From positions 248,001-312,000 of the forward strand of contig CAMYKS010000003.1 of the NCBI GenBank assembly GCA_947259115.1: a stretch of DNA of 64,000 bases, in the 5' to 3' direction. Below, piece by piece: positions 1 to 7,689 of this stretch. The DNA comes from an uncultured Desulfobulbaceae bacterium. Its GTDB lineage: Bacteria > Desulfobacterota > Desulfobulbia > Desulfobulbales > BM004. How positions within the stretch are numbered: position 1 is the stretch's first letter; each line of letters starts with the position of its first letter. The notes beneath the pieces are model-generated. The model did no database searches. It was not told the origin of the DNA and worked only from the letters and a program-made list of their open reading frames with translations. The translations under genes and the position numbers were made by a program.

Positions 1-334
1 GGTTTCTGGGCGGCTGGGGTGCAAAAAAAACCGGGACCGCCTCTACAAGGATTACTATAGCGGCTATGATGATGAGGCCGCCTTCAAGTCCTGCTGAAAA
101 TGATTCAATTTTGCCGTGGCCATAGGGATGGTTTTCATCCACCGGTTTGTTGCTGACAGTAACGGAAAGCATTAAAAAGGCACCGGTAACCACATTTATA
201 ATTGATTCAATGGCATCGGACAGCACCGCTTTAGAATCGGTGAGGTAATAGGCACCGAATTTAGCCACGAGCAGAGTAAGGGAGGTGATAAATGCGAGCC
301 GTGCAGCCCATTGCATGGCATGGTTATTCTTCAT
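1..334 (-). CDS. Cation diffusion facilitator family transporter, N-terminal part (cut by window edge)
   Basis: Reading the minus strand from the ATG at 334 gives an open frame of about 111 codons that runs off the window start. It begins MKNNHAMQWAARLAF and contains LSDAIES followed by HPYGHGKIE and FSAGLEGG. This is the hallmark of the first half of cation diffusion facilitator (CDF) transporters: TM2 with its metal-binding aspartate, then the histidine-rich HPxGHxK loop. The family exports Zn, Fe, Co, Mn or Ni from the cytoplasm by proton antiport. The C-terminal part, including the cytoplasmic metal-sensing domain, lies outside the window, so the metal cannot be guessed. It is transcribed away from larB. 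Confidence 0.85.
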   Translation of the reverse strand, partial: MKNNHAMQWAARLAFITSLTLLVAKFGAYYLTDSKAVLSDAIESIINVVTGAFLMLSVTVSNKPVDENHPYGHGKIESFSAGLEGGLIIIAAIVILVEAVPVFFAPQPPRN

Positions 335-470
335 GGGGTTTAGCAATATTTATTGTTGTTCATAGGTTGAGGTTTTCTGAATAATGTTTATAGGTTTTGA
401 AGAATTGGCTTTGTCAGCCCCGTAGTTAATTACCCTTTCTGGTAATTCTTTATAGTGTACCCTTAACTAC

Positions 471-574
471 AGGGTATAAACACCCTTGAAAATAGGGTAT
501 AAACACCCTTAAAAACAGGGTATAAACACCCTTAAAAACAGGGTATAAACACCCTTAAAAACAGGGTATAAACC
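471..574. repeat. Tandem array of 23-bp hairpin units (array C1)
   Basis: Four full units and a partial fifth start at 471, 494, 517, 540 and 563, an exact 23-bp period. Each has the core AGGGTATAAACACCCT, with AGGGT able to pair with ACCCT, followed by an A-rich spacer. The same period and copy number recur at 53275-53378 with a different spacer. Isolated related hairpins occur at 45578-45595 and 61648-61663. The array sits in the 490-bp gap between the CDF gene and larB. There are no unique spacers, so it is not a CRISPR. Function is unknown; iterated protein-binding sites or a REP-like element are possible. Confidence 0.85.
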
Positions 575-581
575 TCTACTT

Positions 582-655
582 GAAAATATGCCGGCGACAG
601 GTGTTGCACCCGTTATCTCTTGATTATATTTGGCCCCGCTGCTATCTGTGAGATT
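582..655 (+). repeat. Diverged copy of the pyrG-leader repeat (D3)
   Basis: Right after the 23-bp array the sequence ATGCCGGCGACAGGTGTTGC and the next ~50 bases align with the twin repeat upstream of pyrG (14341-14540). They share the ACAGGT-x5-ACC(T/C)GT hairpin, a TTGATT..TAT stretch, GGCCC and a CTGTRA end. Similarity is clear by eye but imperfect. The rest of the 335-824 gap holds nothing else recognisable. Confidence 0.55.
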
Positions 656-824
656 TTGTTCAAAGTCATCAGACTTGTTGCGGAATGTCTGGTATTGTAG
701 GAAACTTGCTGTTGAAATGCAACATCTCTGCACGGTGCTCCATATGTTGCAGAACAGAATGGGCCGGCAAAGGATGCCAATGCTGCTGCAGCTCTGGCAA
801 TGAAAAAGTCATCAGATATATATT

Positions 825-1577
825 ATGGATGAAAAGAATTTAAAAAAACTTCTTGAAGAAGTTCGGGACGGTTCCTGTGATATTGCTGCGGCAATAAAGC
901 AAATGAAACACTGGCCTTCTGAAGTGCTGGATTTTGCCTGTCTTGATCACCATCGGTCCCTGAGGACCGGCTTTCCCGAGGTGGTCTATGGTGAGGATAA
1001 AAGTACTGAGCAGGTTGCTGCCATCATGGGTGCCATGCTGGATAAGCCCGGCGTGGTAATGGCTACCAGGGTGAACCCTGAAAAGGCGGCACGGGTCTGC
1101 CGGAAGGTCCCGGGTTTAACCTACCATGAAACAGCGAGGATGCTGATCGGCAATACTGACAAAGTAGTTGAGCATGATTGCCGGGGGACGATTCTCGTCA
1201 TAACAGCAGGAACATCCGATGTGAAGGTTGCCGAGGAGGCGTATTTTACAGCCCATTACCTGGGCAATCCCGTTGAAAGGCTTTATGATGTCGGGGTTGC
1301 CGGCATCCATCGTTTGCTGTCTAAAAGAGAATTGTTGCAGCAGGCTGCAGTTTTACTTGTTGTCGCCGGCATGGAGGGCGCTCTGCCCAGCGTGGTTGCA
1401 GGGCTGGTTGACAGGCCGGTTATCGCAGTTCCGACCAGCGTGGGCTACGGCGCCTCTTTTGGCGGAATTACAGCGCTGCTGGGCATGCTGAACAGCTGTG
1501 CGCCAGGGCTGGCAGTGGTAAACATAGACAATGGGTTCGGGGCCGGCTGCATGGCCGCGACCATAAACAGGCGGTAA
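825..1577 (+). CDS. larB: Nickel pincer cofactor biosynthesis protein LarB
   Basis: The 250-residue product matches LarB end to end: an N-terminal helical region, then a PurE/AIR-carboxylase-like domain with ITAGTSDVKVAEEA (about 125-140), VVAGMEGALPSV (about 180-192) and PTSVGYGASFGG (about 203-214). In the family LarB carboxylates nicotinic acid adenine dinucleotide and hydrolyses the phosphoanhydride, the first step towards the pyridinium bis-thiocarboxylate nickel cofactor of lactate racemase and related LarA enzymes. The ATG at 825 has no evident Shine-Dalgarno. larC is at 32515-33711, so the pathway genes are dispersed; larE and larA are not in the window. Confidence 0.93.
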   Translation: MDEKNLKKLLEEVRDGSCDIAAAIKQMKHWPSEVLDFACLDHHRSLRTGFPEVVYGEDKSTEQVAAIMGAMLDKPGVVMATRVNPEKAARVCRKVPGLTYHETARMLIGNTDKVVEHDCRGTILVITAGTSDVKVAEEAYFTAHYLGNPVERLYDVGVAGIHRLLSKRELLQQAAVLLVVAGMEGALPSVVAGLVDRPVIAVPTSVGYGASFGGITALLGMLNSCAPGLAVVNIDNGFGAGCMAATINRR

Positions 1578-1628
1578 CTGCCTGAAGCAGTTGTCTGACT
1601 TTCCCCATGGCCAATCTGTAAAAGCAAA

Positions 1629-1656
1629 TTGACACTTTTGGCATCTAAGGTATAAT
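1629..1656 (+). promoter_or_regulatory. Sigma70-type promoter upstream of secDF
   Basis: TTGACA at 1629-1634 and TATAAT at 1651-1656 are perfect consensus hexamers separated by 16 bp. They lie about 180 bp before the secDF start in the 257-bp gap after larB, and should drive secDF and perhaps the genes after it. Seen directly; activity is inferred. Confidence 0.8.
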
Positions 1657-1778
1657 CGCCCTTTTCTTTTCCGCAGCATATAAGAAGAAAAGCACTGATT
1701 TATAGGCAACTGTTATAAAAGATTGTTTTGGGCAAGGGGGCAGTGCAGATAATAGCCCTGGCCACAGCAATTCATTCT

Positions 1779-1838
1779 ATGGAAGAACAACCCAATAAAA
1801 ATGTAGTTTTTGTAAAAGCGAAGGAGCTTACTGGATGA
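1779..1838 (+). CDS. Possible 19-codon leader ORF overlapping the secDF start
   Basis: An ATG at 1779 opens a frame encoding MEEQPNKNVVFVKAKELTG, whose TGA (1836-1838) overlaps the secDF ATG (1835) as ATGA. It lies between the strong promoter and secDF. No Shine-Dalgarno is visible before its ATG, whereas secDF has its own AAGGAG inside this frame, so it may be chance. No match to a known secretion-monitor peptide was recognised. Confidence 0.25.
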   Translation: MEEQPNKNVVFVKAKELTG

Positions 1839-4411
1839 ACAGGACTCTCAAGTGGAAAATAGCATTCTTGCTATTCGTGATTGTTATGGCAGGAGTTATT
1901 TTGACCCCGTCTCTTTATAAAGGTGCGCCAAAATGGATGAGCACGTATGTCGCACCTGAAGGCTTAAACCTGGGGCTTGATCTGCAGGGCGGTATGCATC
2001 TGGTGCTCAAGGTGGACCTTGAAAAAGCCGTTGACAATACCCTTGAGTTTGCTGTGAGAGACCTTAAGGAAGGATTGGCAGAAAAAAAGATTACTGCTGT
2101 AAAGACGAATTCCGGGGATCCCCATAAGGTAATACTCACCTTGCCAAACACCGGCGTTTTAGAGACGGTCAGGGAACTGATGGCAGACGATTTTCCCGAC
2201 CTGGATGTCGATATCCAGGCGGAAGAGGGTTCTTTTCCGCGTATCTTACTGAATCTTTCCAGCGAAAAAGTTGATTCTATTAATAAAAACGCGGTGGTCC
2301 AGTCGTTGGAGATTATCAGGAACAGGATTGACCAGTTCGGTGTTGCAGAGCCGGTTATCCTCCGGCAGGGAACCGATGAGATCGTTGTACAGCTGCCCGG
2401 AGTCAAGGATCCTGAACGTGCGATGAAGCTTATTAAAGATACTGCTCAGTTGGAGTTTAAGCTGCTTGATGAGGAGTCAGCAATAGATCCCTGGCAGCTG
2501 ATCAGCCAGGTCCAGAACAGCGGTAAGTGGCAGATGGGAGAAAGCAGGAAAAAACTGAACCTTGCACTGCAGAACCAACTGCCCCAGGGAACAGAGATAT
2601 ATTTCGAAAAAAATGTTGACCCACAGACCGGTGCGGAAACGAAAACGCCGCTGTTGATACAAAGCCAACTGATGATGACCGGCGAGATGGTCAAAAACGC
2701 CCAGGTCAGAGTGGGAGGTAATTTTAACGAACCATATGTCGGTCTTGACCTTACCGGCCGGGGTGGAAGAATTTTTGGCCAGGTCACTGAAAAAAATGTG
2801 GGCAAAAGATTTGCCATTATTCTGGATGATGTAGTTCGTTCTGCGCCTGTGATCCGTGAGAAAATTCTTGGCGGCTCGGCCCAGATCAGCGGCAATTTTA
2901 CTTACGAAGAGGCAACCGATCTCGCCATTGTTCTGCGGGTCGGGGCTCTGCCGGCCCCGGTTGAAATCATCCAGAACCTTACGGTTGGAGCCAGCCTGGG
3001 CAAGGACTCCATTGATAAGGGACTGATGTCCGGTCTGCTCGGAACCGTGCTGGTCCTGGTCTTTATGATTTTGTATTACAGGCTGTCCGGCGTTATTGCA
3101 AATTTCGGCCTTGTGCTGAACATATTTTTACTCTTTGCAGGATTGGCAGCACTTGGGGCCACACTGACCCTGCCTGGAATCGCCGGTATTATTTTATCCA
3201 TCGGCATGGCTGTGGATGCCAATGTCCTCATATTTGAGCGCATGCGGGAGGAGTTTGCCATAGGCAAGTCTGTAAAGTCCGGGGTTGAAGGGGGATATGA
3301 TAAGGCATTCTGGACCATTATAGACTCCCAGGTAACCACCCTTATTACAGCCCTGGCTCTATTTCTTTTCGGCACCGGCCCGATCAAGGGTTTTGCCGTC
3401 ACCCTGTCTCTTGGTATTACCTTCAACCTGCTGTCAACGCTCTTCGGCACCAGGCTGGTATATGATTTTCTGCACAGCAAGCGGTTGCTCAAACCCATCA
3501 AATTCTTTCAATTTATCAAGACACCCAAGTTTGATTACATGCAGCTGAAGAAAATTACTTTTTCAGTTTCAGGAGTGCTTGTGCTTATAGGGCTCATTGC
3601 CTTTGTGCAGATTGCCCGGGGCAAGGCCAATCTCGGCGTTGATTTTACCGGCGGCACCCTTGTCCAGTATCGTGCGGAACAACCGTTTTCCCTGCAGGAA
3701 GTTCGTAAAGTTCTGGGAGACAATAATCTTGGTGACGTGAGCTTGCAGCAGGTGGAAAATGAAAACAGGCTTATTGTCAGGCTGAAAAAATCCGCAGAAA
3801 AAGCTATAGACCTTGGAGAGCAGGTCTCAGCTGTTTTTCAGGATAACCTGCCTGAAAAAGGTTTTACCATGGAAAGCCAGGAGGCAATTGGCTCTTCCAT
3901 AAGTGAAGTGTTGCGCAACAAGGCCCTGCAGGCCATCTTCATATCTCTTGTCGGTGTTATCCTGTACCTTGCCATGCGCTTTGATTTAAGCTTCGGGCTT
4001 GCGGCTGCCATAGCGACCTTTCATGATGTTCTGGTAGTGCTTGGCATCTGCTGGTTGTTTAATATAGAGATTACCCTCCTGATTGTCACAGCACTCTTAA
4101 CCCTGGCTGGTTATTCCCTCAATGACTCTGTTGTTGTCTTTGACAGGATACGCGAGAATATGCGTAAAGCGGAGCACGGTGCTTTTAAAGAAAAAGGATT
4201 TTTAAACATTATAAACGTAAGTATTAATGAAGTATTAAGCAGGACCATGGTCACTTCGCTTACCACCGCCCTGGTTCTTTTTGCACTTTTCTTCCTGGGC
4301 GGCACGGTTATCCATGACTTTTCTTTAGCGCTGCTGTTCGGACTCCTGGTGGGAACCTACTCCTCAATTTTCGTGGCCAGTCCAGTGCTTAGTTTGTGGA
4401 AAAAGGAGTAG
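1835..4411 (+). CDS. secDF: Protein translocase SecD-SecF fusion
   Basis: An 858-residue fusion of SecD (about 1-545) and SecF (about 560-858). SecD has TM1 at about 8-28, the DLQGGMHLVL motif at about 49-58, the large P1 periplasmic domain and a five-helix bundle with GMAVDANVLIFER. SecF begins with a TM and GVDFTGGTLVQ, and has SLNDSVVVFDRIRE near the end. The pair uses the proton-motive force to pull preproteins out of SecYEG on the periplasmic side. Fusion is known in Bacillus and some other bacteria; separate genes with yajC are the usual proteobacterial arrangement, and no yajC is seen here. The start has AAGGAG at good spacing. Confidence 0.96.
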   Translation: MNRTLKWKIAFLLFVIVMAGVILTPSLYKGAPKWMSTYVAPEGLNLGLDLQGGMHLVLKVDLEKAVDNTLEFAVRDLKEGLAEKKITAVKTNSGDPHKVILTLPNTGVLETVRELMADDFPDLDVDIQAEEGSFPRILLNLSSEKVDSINKNAVVQSLEIIRNRIDQFGVAEPVILRQGTDEIVVQLPGVKDPERAMKLIKDTAQLEFKLLDEESAIDPWQLISQVQNSGKWQMGESRKKLNLALQNQLPQGTEIYFEKNVDPQTGAETKTPLLIQSQLMMTGEMVKNAQVRVGGNFNEPYVGLDLTGRGGRIFGQVTEKNVGKRFAIILDDVVRSAPVIREKILGGSAQISGNFTYEEATDLAIVLRVGALPAPVEIIQNLTVGASLGKDSIDKGLMSGLLGTVLVLVFMILYYRLSGVIANFGLVLNIFLLFAGLAALGATLTLPGIAGIILSIGMAVDANVLIFERMREEFAIGKSVKSGVEGGYDKAFWTIIDSQVTTLITALALFLFGTGPIKGFAVTLSLGITFNLLSTLFGTRLVYDFLHSKRLLKPIKFFQFIKTPKFDYMQLKKITFSVSGVLVLIGLIAFVQIARGKANLGVDFTGGTLVQYRAEQPFSLQEVRKVLGDNNLGDVSLQQVENENRLIVRLKKSAEKAIDLGEQVSAVFQDNLPEKGFTMESQEAIGSSISEVLRNKALQAIFISLVGVILYLAMRFDLSFGLAAAIATFHDVLVVLGICWLFNIEITLLIVTALLTLAGYSLNDSVVVFDRIRENMRKAEHGAFKEKGFLNIINVSINEVLSRTMVTSLTTALVLFALFFLGGTVIHDFSLALLFGLLVGTYSSIFVASPVLSLWKKE

Positions 4412-4524
4412 CAATACAGGGTGGTGATAAAAGTTTTTTGCTCTACCCGGAAAACTCTTTTTGAAAGAAGGGGTGTATTACGGTCTTCCCCAAGGAATTG
4501 TAACTTTTCTCCATTGATGCAACT

Positions 4525-5259
4525 ATGGATTTTCCCGACAATATATCCAGGCTTTGCGGTAAGAAACATTTTTCGTTCGGCTGCCATCCTGATGTGGCCT
4601 GCTTTACTGAGTGCTGCCGCGAATTGGACTTGGCGCTGACACCGTATGATGTTCTCTGTCTCTGTAAAGAGCTGCATATGAGCGCGGCGGAGTTTTTTGA
4701 CCGGTATGTGGTTGTGGAGCAGGATGAAAAAGGGGGGGTCCCCGTGGTATACCTGGGCATGGTGGATGACGGCAGGGCCAGCTGTCCATTTATCTCTGAA
4801 AGCGGCTGTAAGGTATATAACAGCAGGCCGGGGGCCTGCCGGGCCTATCCCGTCGGCCGGGGTGTAACGCTTGCTGCAAACGGTGATGTGCGCGAAGTTC
4901 ATGTCCTGGTGCGCGAGGCCCATTGCCAGGGCTTTGCTGAGTCGGATTCCCATAACGTTGCCGAGTGGTTCAAAAACCAGGGACTGACAGAGTACAATGC
5001 AATAAATGATGAAGTCTTAAGGCTGCTGCAGCATGAAAAGGCTGCCCAGAGCCTATGCCTGACTCAAGAGCAAAAGGATACTTTCATTCTGGCATTGTAC
5101 AGGCTGGATGAATTCCGCAACATGGTGTCTTCTGCAGATTTTTGTGATAAATATATGCTGGACGCAGAGGAAAGGCAGGCAATTCTGGCAGATGATATGA
5201 GCCTGCTGCGGTTTGCAATTCGCTGGCTGCAGATACGACTTTTTACAGAGAAGACATGA
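4525..5259 (+). CDS. YkgJ-type Cys-cluster (zinc/iron-chelating) protein
   Basis: A 244-residue cytoplasmic protein. The N-terminal half has FGCHPDVACFTECC (about 19-32), then CPFISESGCKVYNSRPGACRAYP (written here as CPFISESGC, KVYNSRP and ACRAYP), the cysteine pattern of the YkgJ/CxxCxxCC family thought to bind Zn or an Fe-S cluster. The C-terminal half is helical and unassigned. Biochemical function of the family is unknown. The stop overlaps the next start as ATGA, so it is probably co-translated with the HD protein. It is one of three YkgJ-like proteins in the window (also 11181-11780 and 36134-37060). The ATG at 4525 lacks a good ribosome-binding site. Confidence 0.75.
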   Translation: MDFPDNISRLCGKKHFSFGCHPDVACFTECCRELDLALTPYDVLCLCKELHMSAAEFFDRYVVVEQDEKGGVPVVYLGMVDDGRASCPFISESGCKVYNSRPGACRAYPVGRGVTLAANGDVREVHVLVREAHCQGFAESDSHNVAEWFKNQGLTEYNAINDEVLRLLQHEKAAQSLCLTQEQKDTFILALYRLDEFRNMVSSADFCDKYMLDAEERQAILADDMSLLRFAIRWLQIRLFTEKT

Positions 5260-5981
5260 GCAAAGACAGCTTTAAAGAAGATGATTATCCACTCGGGGTT
5301 GCATTGACTGAAAAAATCCGCCGGCTGGCAGACCCATACCATGACGGCATGGGCGGCTGCCACGGCCCTGATCACACTGAGCGTGTTCATAAAACAGTGC
5401 TGCATATAGGGCGGCTGATGGGAGCACAGCTTGATGTGTTAAGTGCTGCCGCCCTGCTCCATGATATCGGCAGAAGGTTTGAGACCAGGGAGCAGGGAAA
5501 AATCTGCCATGCGGAAAAAGGTGCAGAGCTGGCCCGGGATATTTTGGAAAAGCTTGACTTTGCACCAGCCCTTATCGATGCAATTGCCCATTGCATCGAG
5601 GCCCACAGGTATCGCGGGGATAAGATTCCCAAGACGCTTGAGGCAAAAATTCTTTATGATGCTGACAAGCTTGATTCCATAGGGGCGGTGGGTATTGGCC
5701 GGGCATTTCTTTTTGCCGGTCAGACCGGTGCCAGACTGCATAATGATAATGATGTTGACATCCTTGCCTGCAAGCCCTATTCAAAGGAAGATACCGCCTA
5801 CCGTGAATTCAAGTTCAAAATGTCCAAGATTAAAGACCGCATGCTGACCCCTGAGGGCAGAAGGCTTGCGGAGGAGCGCCATGACTTCATGGAGGTCTTC
5901 TTTGAACGGTTGGAAAGGGAGACAAAGGGGGCTGAGAGTTTGGCTGAGGATATGCTGCAGGTGGCCTCTGAAAGAGGATAA
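5256..5981 (+). CDS. HD-domain phosphohydrolase
   Basis: The 241-residue product has a complete HD signature: HGPDHTERV (about 36-44), ALLHDIGRR (about 66-74), HCIEAHRYRG (about 111-120) and YDADKLDSIGA (about 134-144). The last is typical of small stand-alone HD phosphohydrolases of the YedJ/YpgQ type, which hydrolyse nucleotides or other phosphate esters; the substrate is not predictable. It overlaps the YkgJ gene by 4 bp and is followed by a HAD phosphatase gene 23 bp away, forming a small phosphohydrolase operon. Confidence 0.85.
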   Translation: MSKDSFKEDDYPLGVALTEKIRRLADPYHDGMGGCHGPDHTERVHKTVLHIGRLMGAQLDVLSAAALLHDIGRRFETREQGKICHAEKGAELARDILEKLDFAPALIDAIAHCIEAHRYRGDKIPKTLEAKILYDADKLDSIGAVGIGRAFLFAGQTGARLHNDNDVDILACKPYSKEDTAYREFKFKMSKIKDRMLTPEGRRLAEERHDFMEVFFERLERETKGAESLAEDMLQVASERG

Positions 5982-6004
5982 ATTTTACTGATTAAACAGT
6001 GACC

Positions 6005-6631
6005 ATGACAACATTGAAACTTGTTATTTTTGACTGTGACGGCGTCATGTTTGACTCGAAAGACGCCAACAGAATCTATTATAACCATCTGTTGGAAAAA
6101 TTCGGCTTCCCCCTGATGGACAAGAAGGAAGAGGATTATGTCCACACCCATAATGTCTTTGATGCTGTATCTTATATCTTCAGGAAGCAACCCGGGGAAA
6201 TTGACAAGGTTCATGCCTACAGGCAAACACTTGATTATACTCCGTTTTTAAAGTATATGCTCATTGAGCCGGACCTGAAGGAATTTTTGCAATTTTTAAA
6301 ACCGCAATTTTACACGGCAATCAGCACCAACCGAAGTACGACAATGGATGCTGTCATGAAGATGCACGAGCTTGATCCCTATTTTGATCTTGTGGTCACC
6401 TCTCTCGACGTACAACGGCCAAAACCCCATAGCGAGGCGTTGCATAAAATCCTTAATCACTTTCAGTTGGCATCCGACCAGGCCGTTTACATCGGTGACA
6501 GCATGGTCGACCGGGAACATACCTCAGGCGTTGACATGCGTCTCATCTCCTTTAAAAACCAGGAGTTGCCCGCTGAGTATCATGTAAACAGCTTTCTTGA
6601 TATTCTTAAATTGCCATTGTTTCAGGGCTAG
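6005..6631 (+). CDS. HAD-superfamily hydrolase (phosphatase)
   Basis: All HAD motifs are visible: motif I FDCDGVMFDS near the N-terminus with the two catalytic aspartates, motif II in AISTNRST, motif III lysine in QRPKPHSE, and motif IV GDSMVDREH. The helical insertion after motif I makes it a C1-cap phosphoglycolate-phosphatase-like member. Substrate is unknown; clearing phosphorylated damage products is a common role in the family. I start at ATG 6005 (MTTLKLVIF); a GTG two codons upstream (5999) is possible. It lies between the HD protein and an unknown protein. Confidence 0.85.
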   Translation: MTTLKLVIFDCDGVMFDSKDANRIYYNHLLEKFGFPLMDKKEEDYVHTHNVFDAVSYIFRKQPGEIDKVHAYRQTLDYTPFLKYMLIEPDLKEFLQFLKPQFYTAISTNRSTTMDAVMKMHELDPYFDLVVTSLDVQRPKPHSEALHKILNHFQLASDQAVYIGDSMVDREHTSGVDMRLISFKNQELPAEYHVNSFLDILKLPLFQG

Positions 6632-6659
6632 AGAGAATTTATACGGCAGGAGGATTTAT

Positions 6660-7178
6660 ATGGATAACCTGGAAATATTACATGATATCCTGATCGCCGG
6701 TTCTGACTTTGAATCCTGCCGGCAGCGCGTGAGCCGTTTTTTTGAAAAGAGCATGCTTATCCGTTATGACGGAGTCCTGGTCCCGGAAAATGAGGCGATC
6801 AACGGATCTGCAGAGAACTTCATGACAAGAATCGAGGACGGCCTTGCAGCCAATCAAAAGGTTCTGGGCGAATTCCTGGATAATTTAAAGGAAGAGGGCT
6901 TTACCTCAATTGATGATCTTCAGCGCCTCGAAAAAGGCTACCTGTCAAAAACACTTCATACCATTGCCCATCTCCAGGATGGATTTATTGGAATAGACAG
7001 CCGATTTTACAACCTTGTAGAAGACTCCCACGGAGTTTCAAGGAGTCTGCAGCAAATACTCAGCGCAACTCCCGGCAGTTACTGGATTCTGAAAGTAAAG
7101 GGAAGAATTGCCTCAGAGAGTGATGACCCGTTTGATGCTTTACGGACCTTTGAATGGAAAGGCAAGCCCCGCGATTAA
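6660..7178 (+). CDS. Conserved hypothetical protein
   Basis: A 172-residue soluble protein starting MDNLEILHDILIAGSD. The start is set by GGCAGGAGGA, 7 bases before the ATG. It is rich in charged and helical segments, with no TM, signal peptide or cysteine motif. The C-terminal half holds AHLQDGFIGIDSRFYN and GSYWILKVKGRI. I do not recognise the family. It is the last gene of the YkgJ-HD-HAD run and converges on the minus-strand nickel-protein genes 18 bp further on. Confidence 0.7.
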   Translation: MDNLEILHDILIAGSDFESCRQRVSRFFEKSMLIRYDGVLVPENEAINGSAENFMTRIEDGLAANQKVLGEFLDNLKEEGFTSIDDLQRLEKGYLSKTLHTIAHLQDGFIGIDSRFYNLVEDSHGVSRSLQQILSATPGSYWILKVKGRIASESDDPFDALRTFEWKGKPRD

Positions 7179-7196
7179 TTATCGTATCTCTTCTCA

Positions 7197-7454
7197 TTAA
7201 TCATGGTGATGGTGATGGTGGTGCTGTCCTTTGCGCGGCCCGCCAATAGATTCCAGGGCCTTTTCAAAGGCCCTGTCCGCCTTGGCAAGCAGATCGACCG
7301 CCTGCTCCATATGTTCAGCTGTTGTGGAATGTCCGGCCTCTCTTGCAACGGCAACCCATTTAGCATATTCCTTGCCGTGGCTCTCATTATGCTGCAGCCA
7401 GTGGGTAATGAGCGTTTGCAGCTTTTCAATATCAGTGTATTGTTTTTCAGTCAT
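7197..7454 (-). CDS. Small protein with C-terminal polyhistidine tail, probable metal (nickel) handling
   Basis: An 85-residue protein: a helical body beginning MTEKQYTDIEKLQTLITHW, with HNESHGKEYAKWV and HSTTAEHMEQAVDLL, ends in seven consecutive histidines and an aspartate. Such tails occur in nickel storage and delivery proteins (SlyD, HypB, Hpn types). Its start overlaps the end of the CooT-like gene by 8 bp, so the two are almost certainly co-transcribed, and the body resembles a small domain seen beside CooT proteins. The nickel role is inferred from the tail and context. The tail is encoded by mixed CAC/CAT codons in native DNA, so it is not a tag artefact. Confidence 0.8.
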   Translation of the reverse strand: MTEKQYTDIEKLQTLITHWLQHNESHGKEYAKWVAVAREAGHSTTAEHMEQAVDLLAKADRAFEKALESIGGPRKGQHHHHHHHD

Positions 7455-7653
7455 GATCTAAGGCTTTATTGTCTAAGGTTACCGTGCCGTTGAGGAAGTC
7501 AATATTCTTGACCCAGGCTGATTTCACCAGCTTCGGCTCTTCAAATAAGGTACTGACCAGAACCCCTTCGCCGGTCACTGCCAGGTGGGTCACATTCTCC
7601 ATAATTTTTTCCAGTGAGCCATCCTGTTCCAGTACTACATTCATTTGACACAT
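7447..7653 (-). CDS. cooT: CooT family nickel-binding protein
   Basis: The 68-residue product begins MCQMNVVLEQDG and ends with a short Asp-rich tail. The N-terminal MCxM with its conserved Cys2 and the small beta-barrel length fit the CooT family, in which a dimer binds one Ni(II) through Cys2. CooT of Rhodospirillum rubrum helps mature carbon monoxide dehydrogenase, but many homologues lie outside cooC/J contexts. A ribosome-binding site (GAGGA) precedes the ATG. It lies 36 bp downstream of kdsD and overlaps the His-tailed gene. No CODH genes are in the window. Confidence 0.85.
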   Translation of the reverse strand: MCQMNVVLEQDGSLEKIMENVTHLAVTGEGVLVSTLFEEPKLVKSAWVKNIDFLNGTVTLDNKALDHD

Positions 7654-7689
7654 GTTCTTGTCCTCGTTTTTTTAAACCAAGAAACCGTT

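Noticed and set aside
471-574. CRISPR-like tandem repeats
   Set aside because: The 23-bp units have no unique spacers, and there are no cas genes; the same applies to 53275-53378.
1353-1709. 118-codon minus-strand frame over larB
   Set aside because: Shadow of larB; no domain or ribosome-binding site.
7197-7454. Engineered His-tag or assembly contamination
   Set aside because: Mixed His codons, native overlap with the CooT-like gene and matching metal context support a natural tail.
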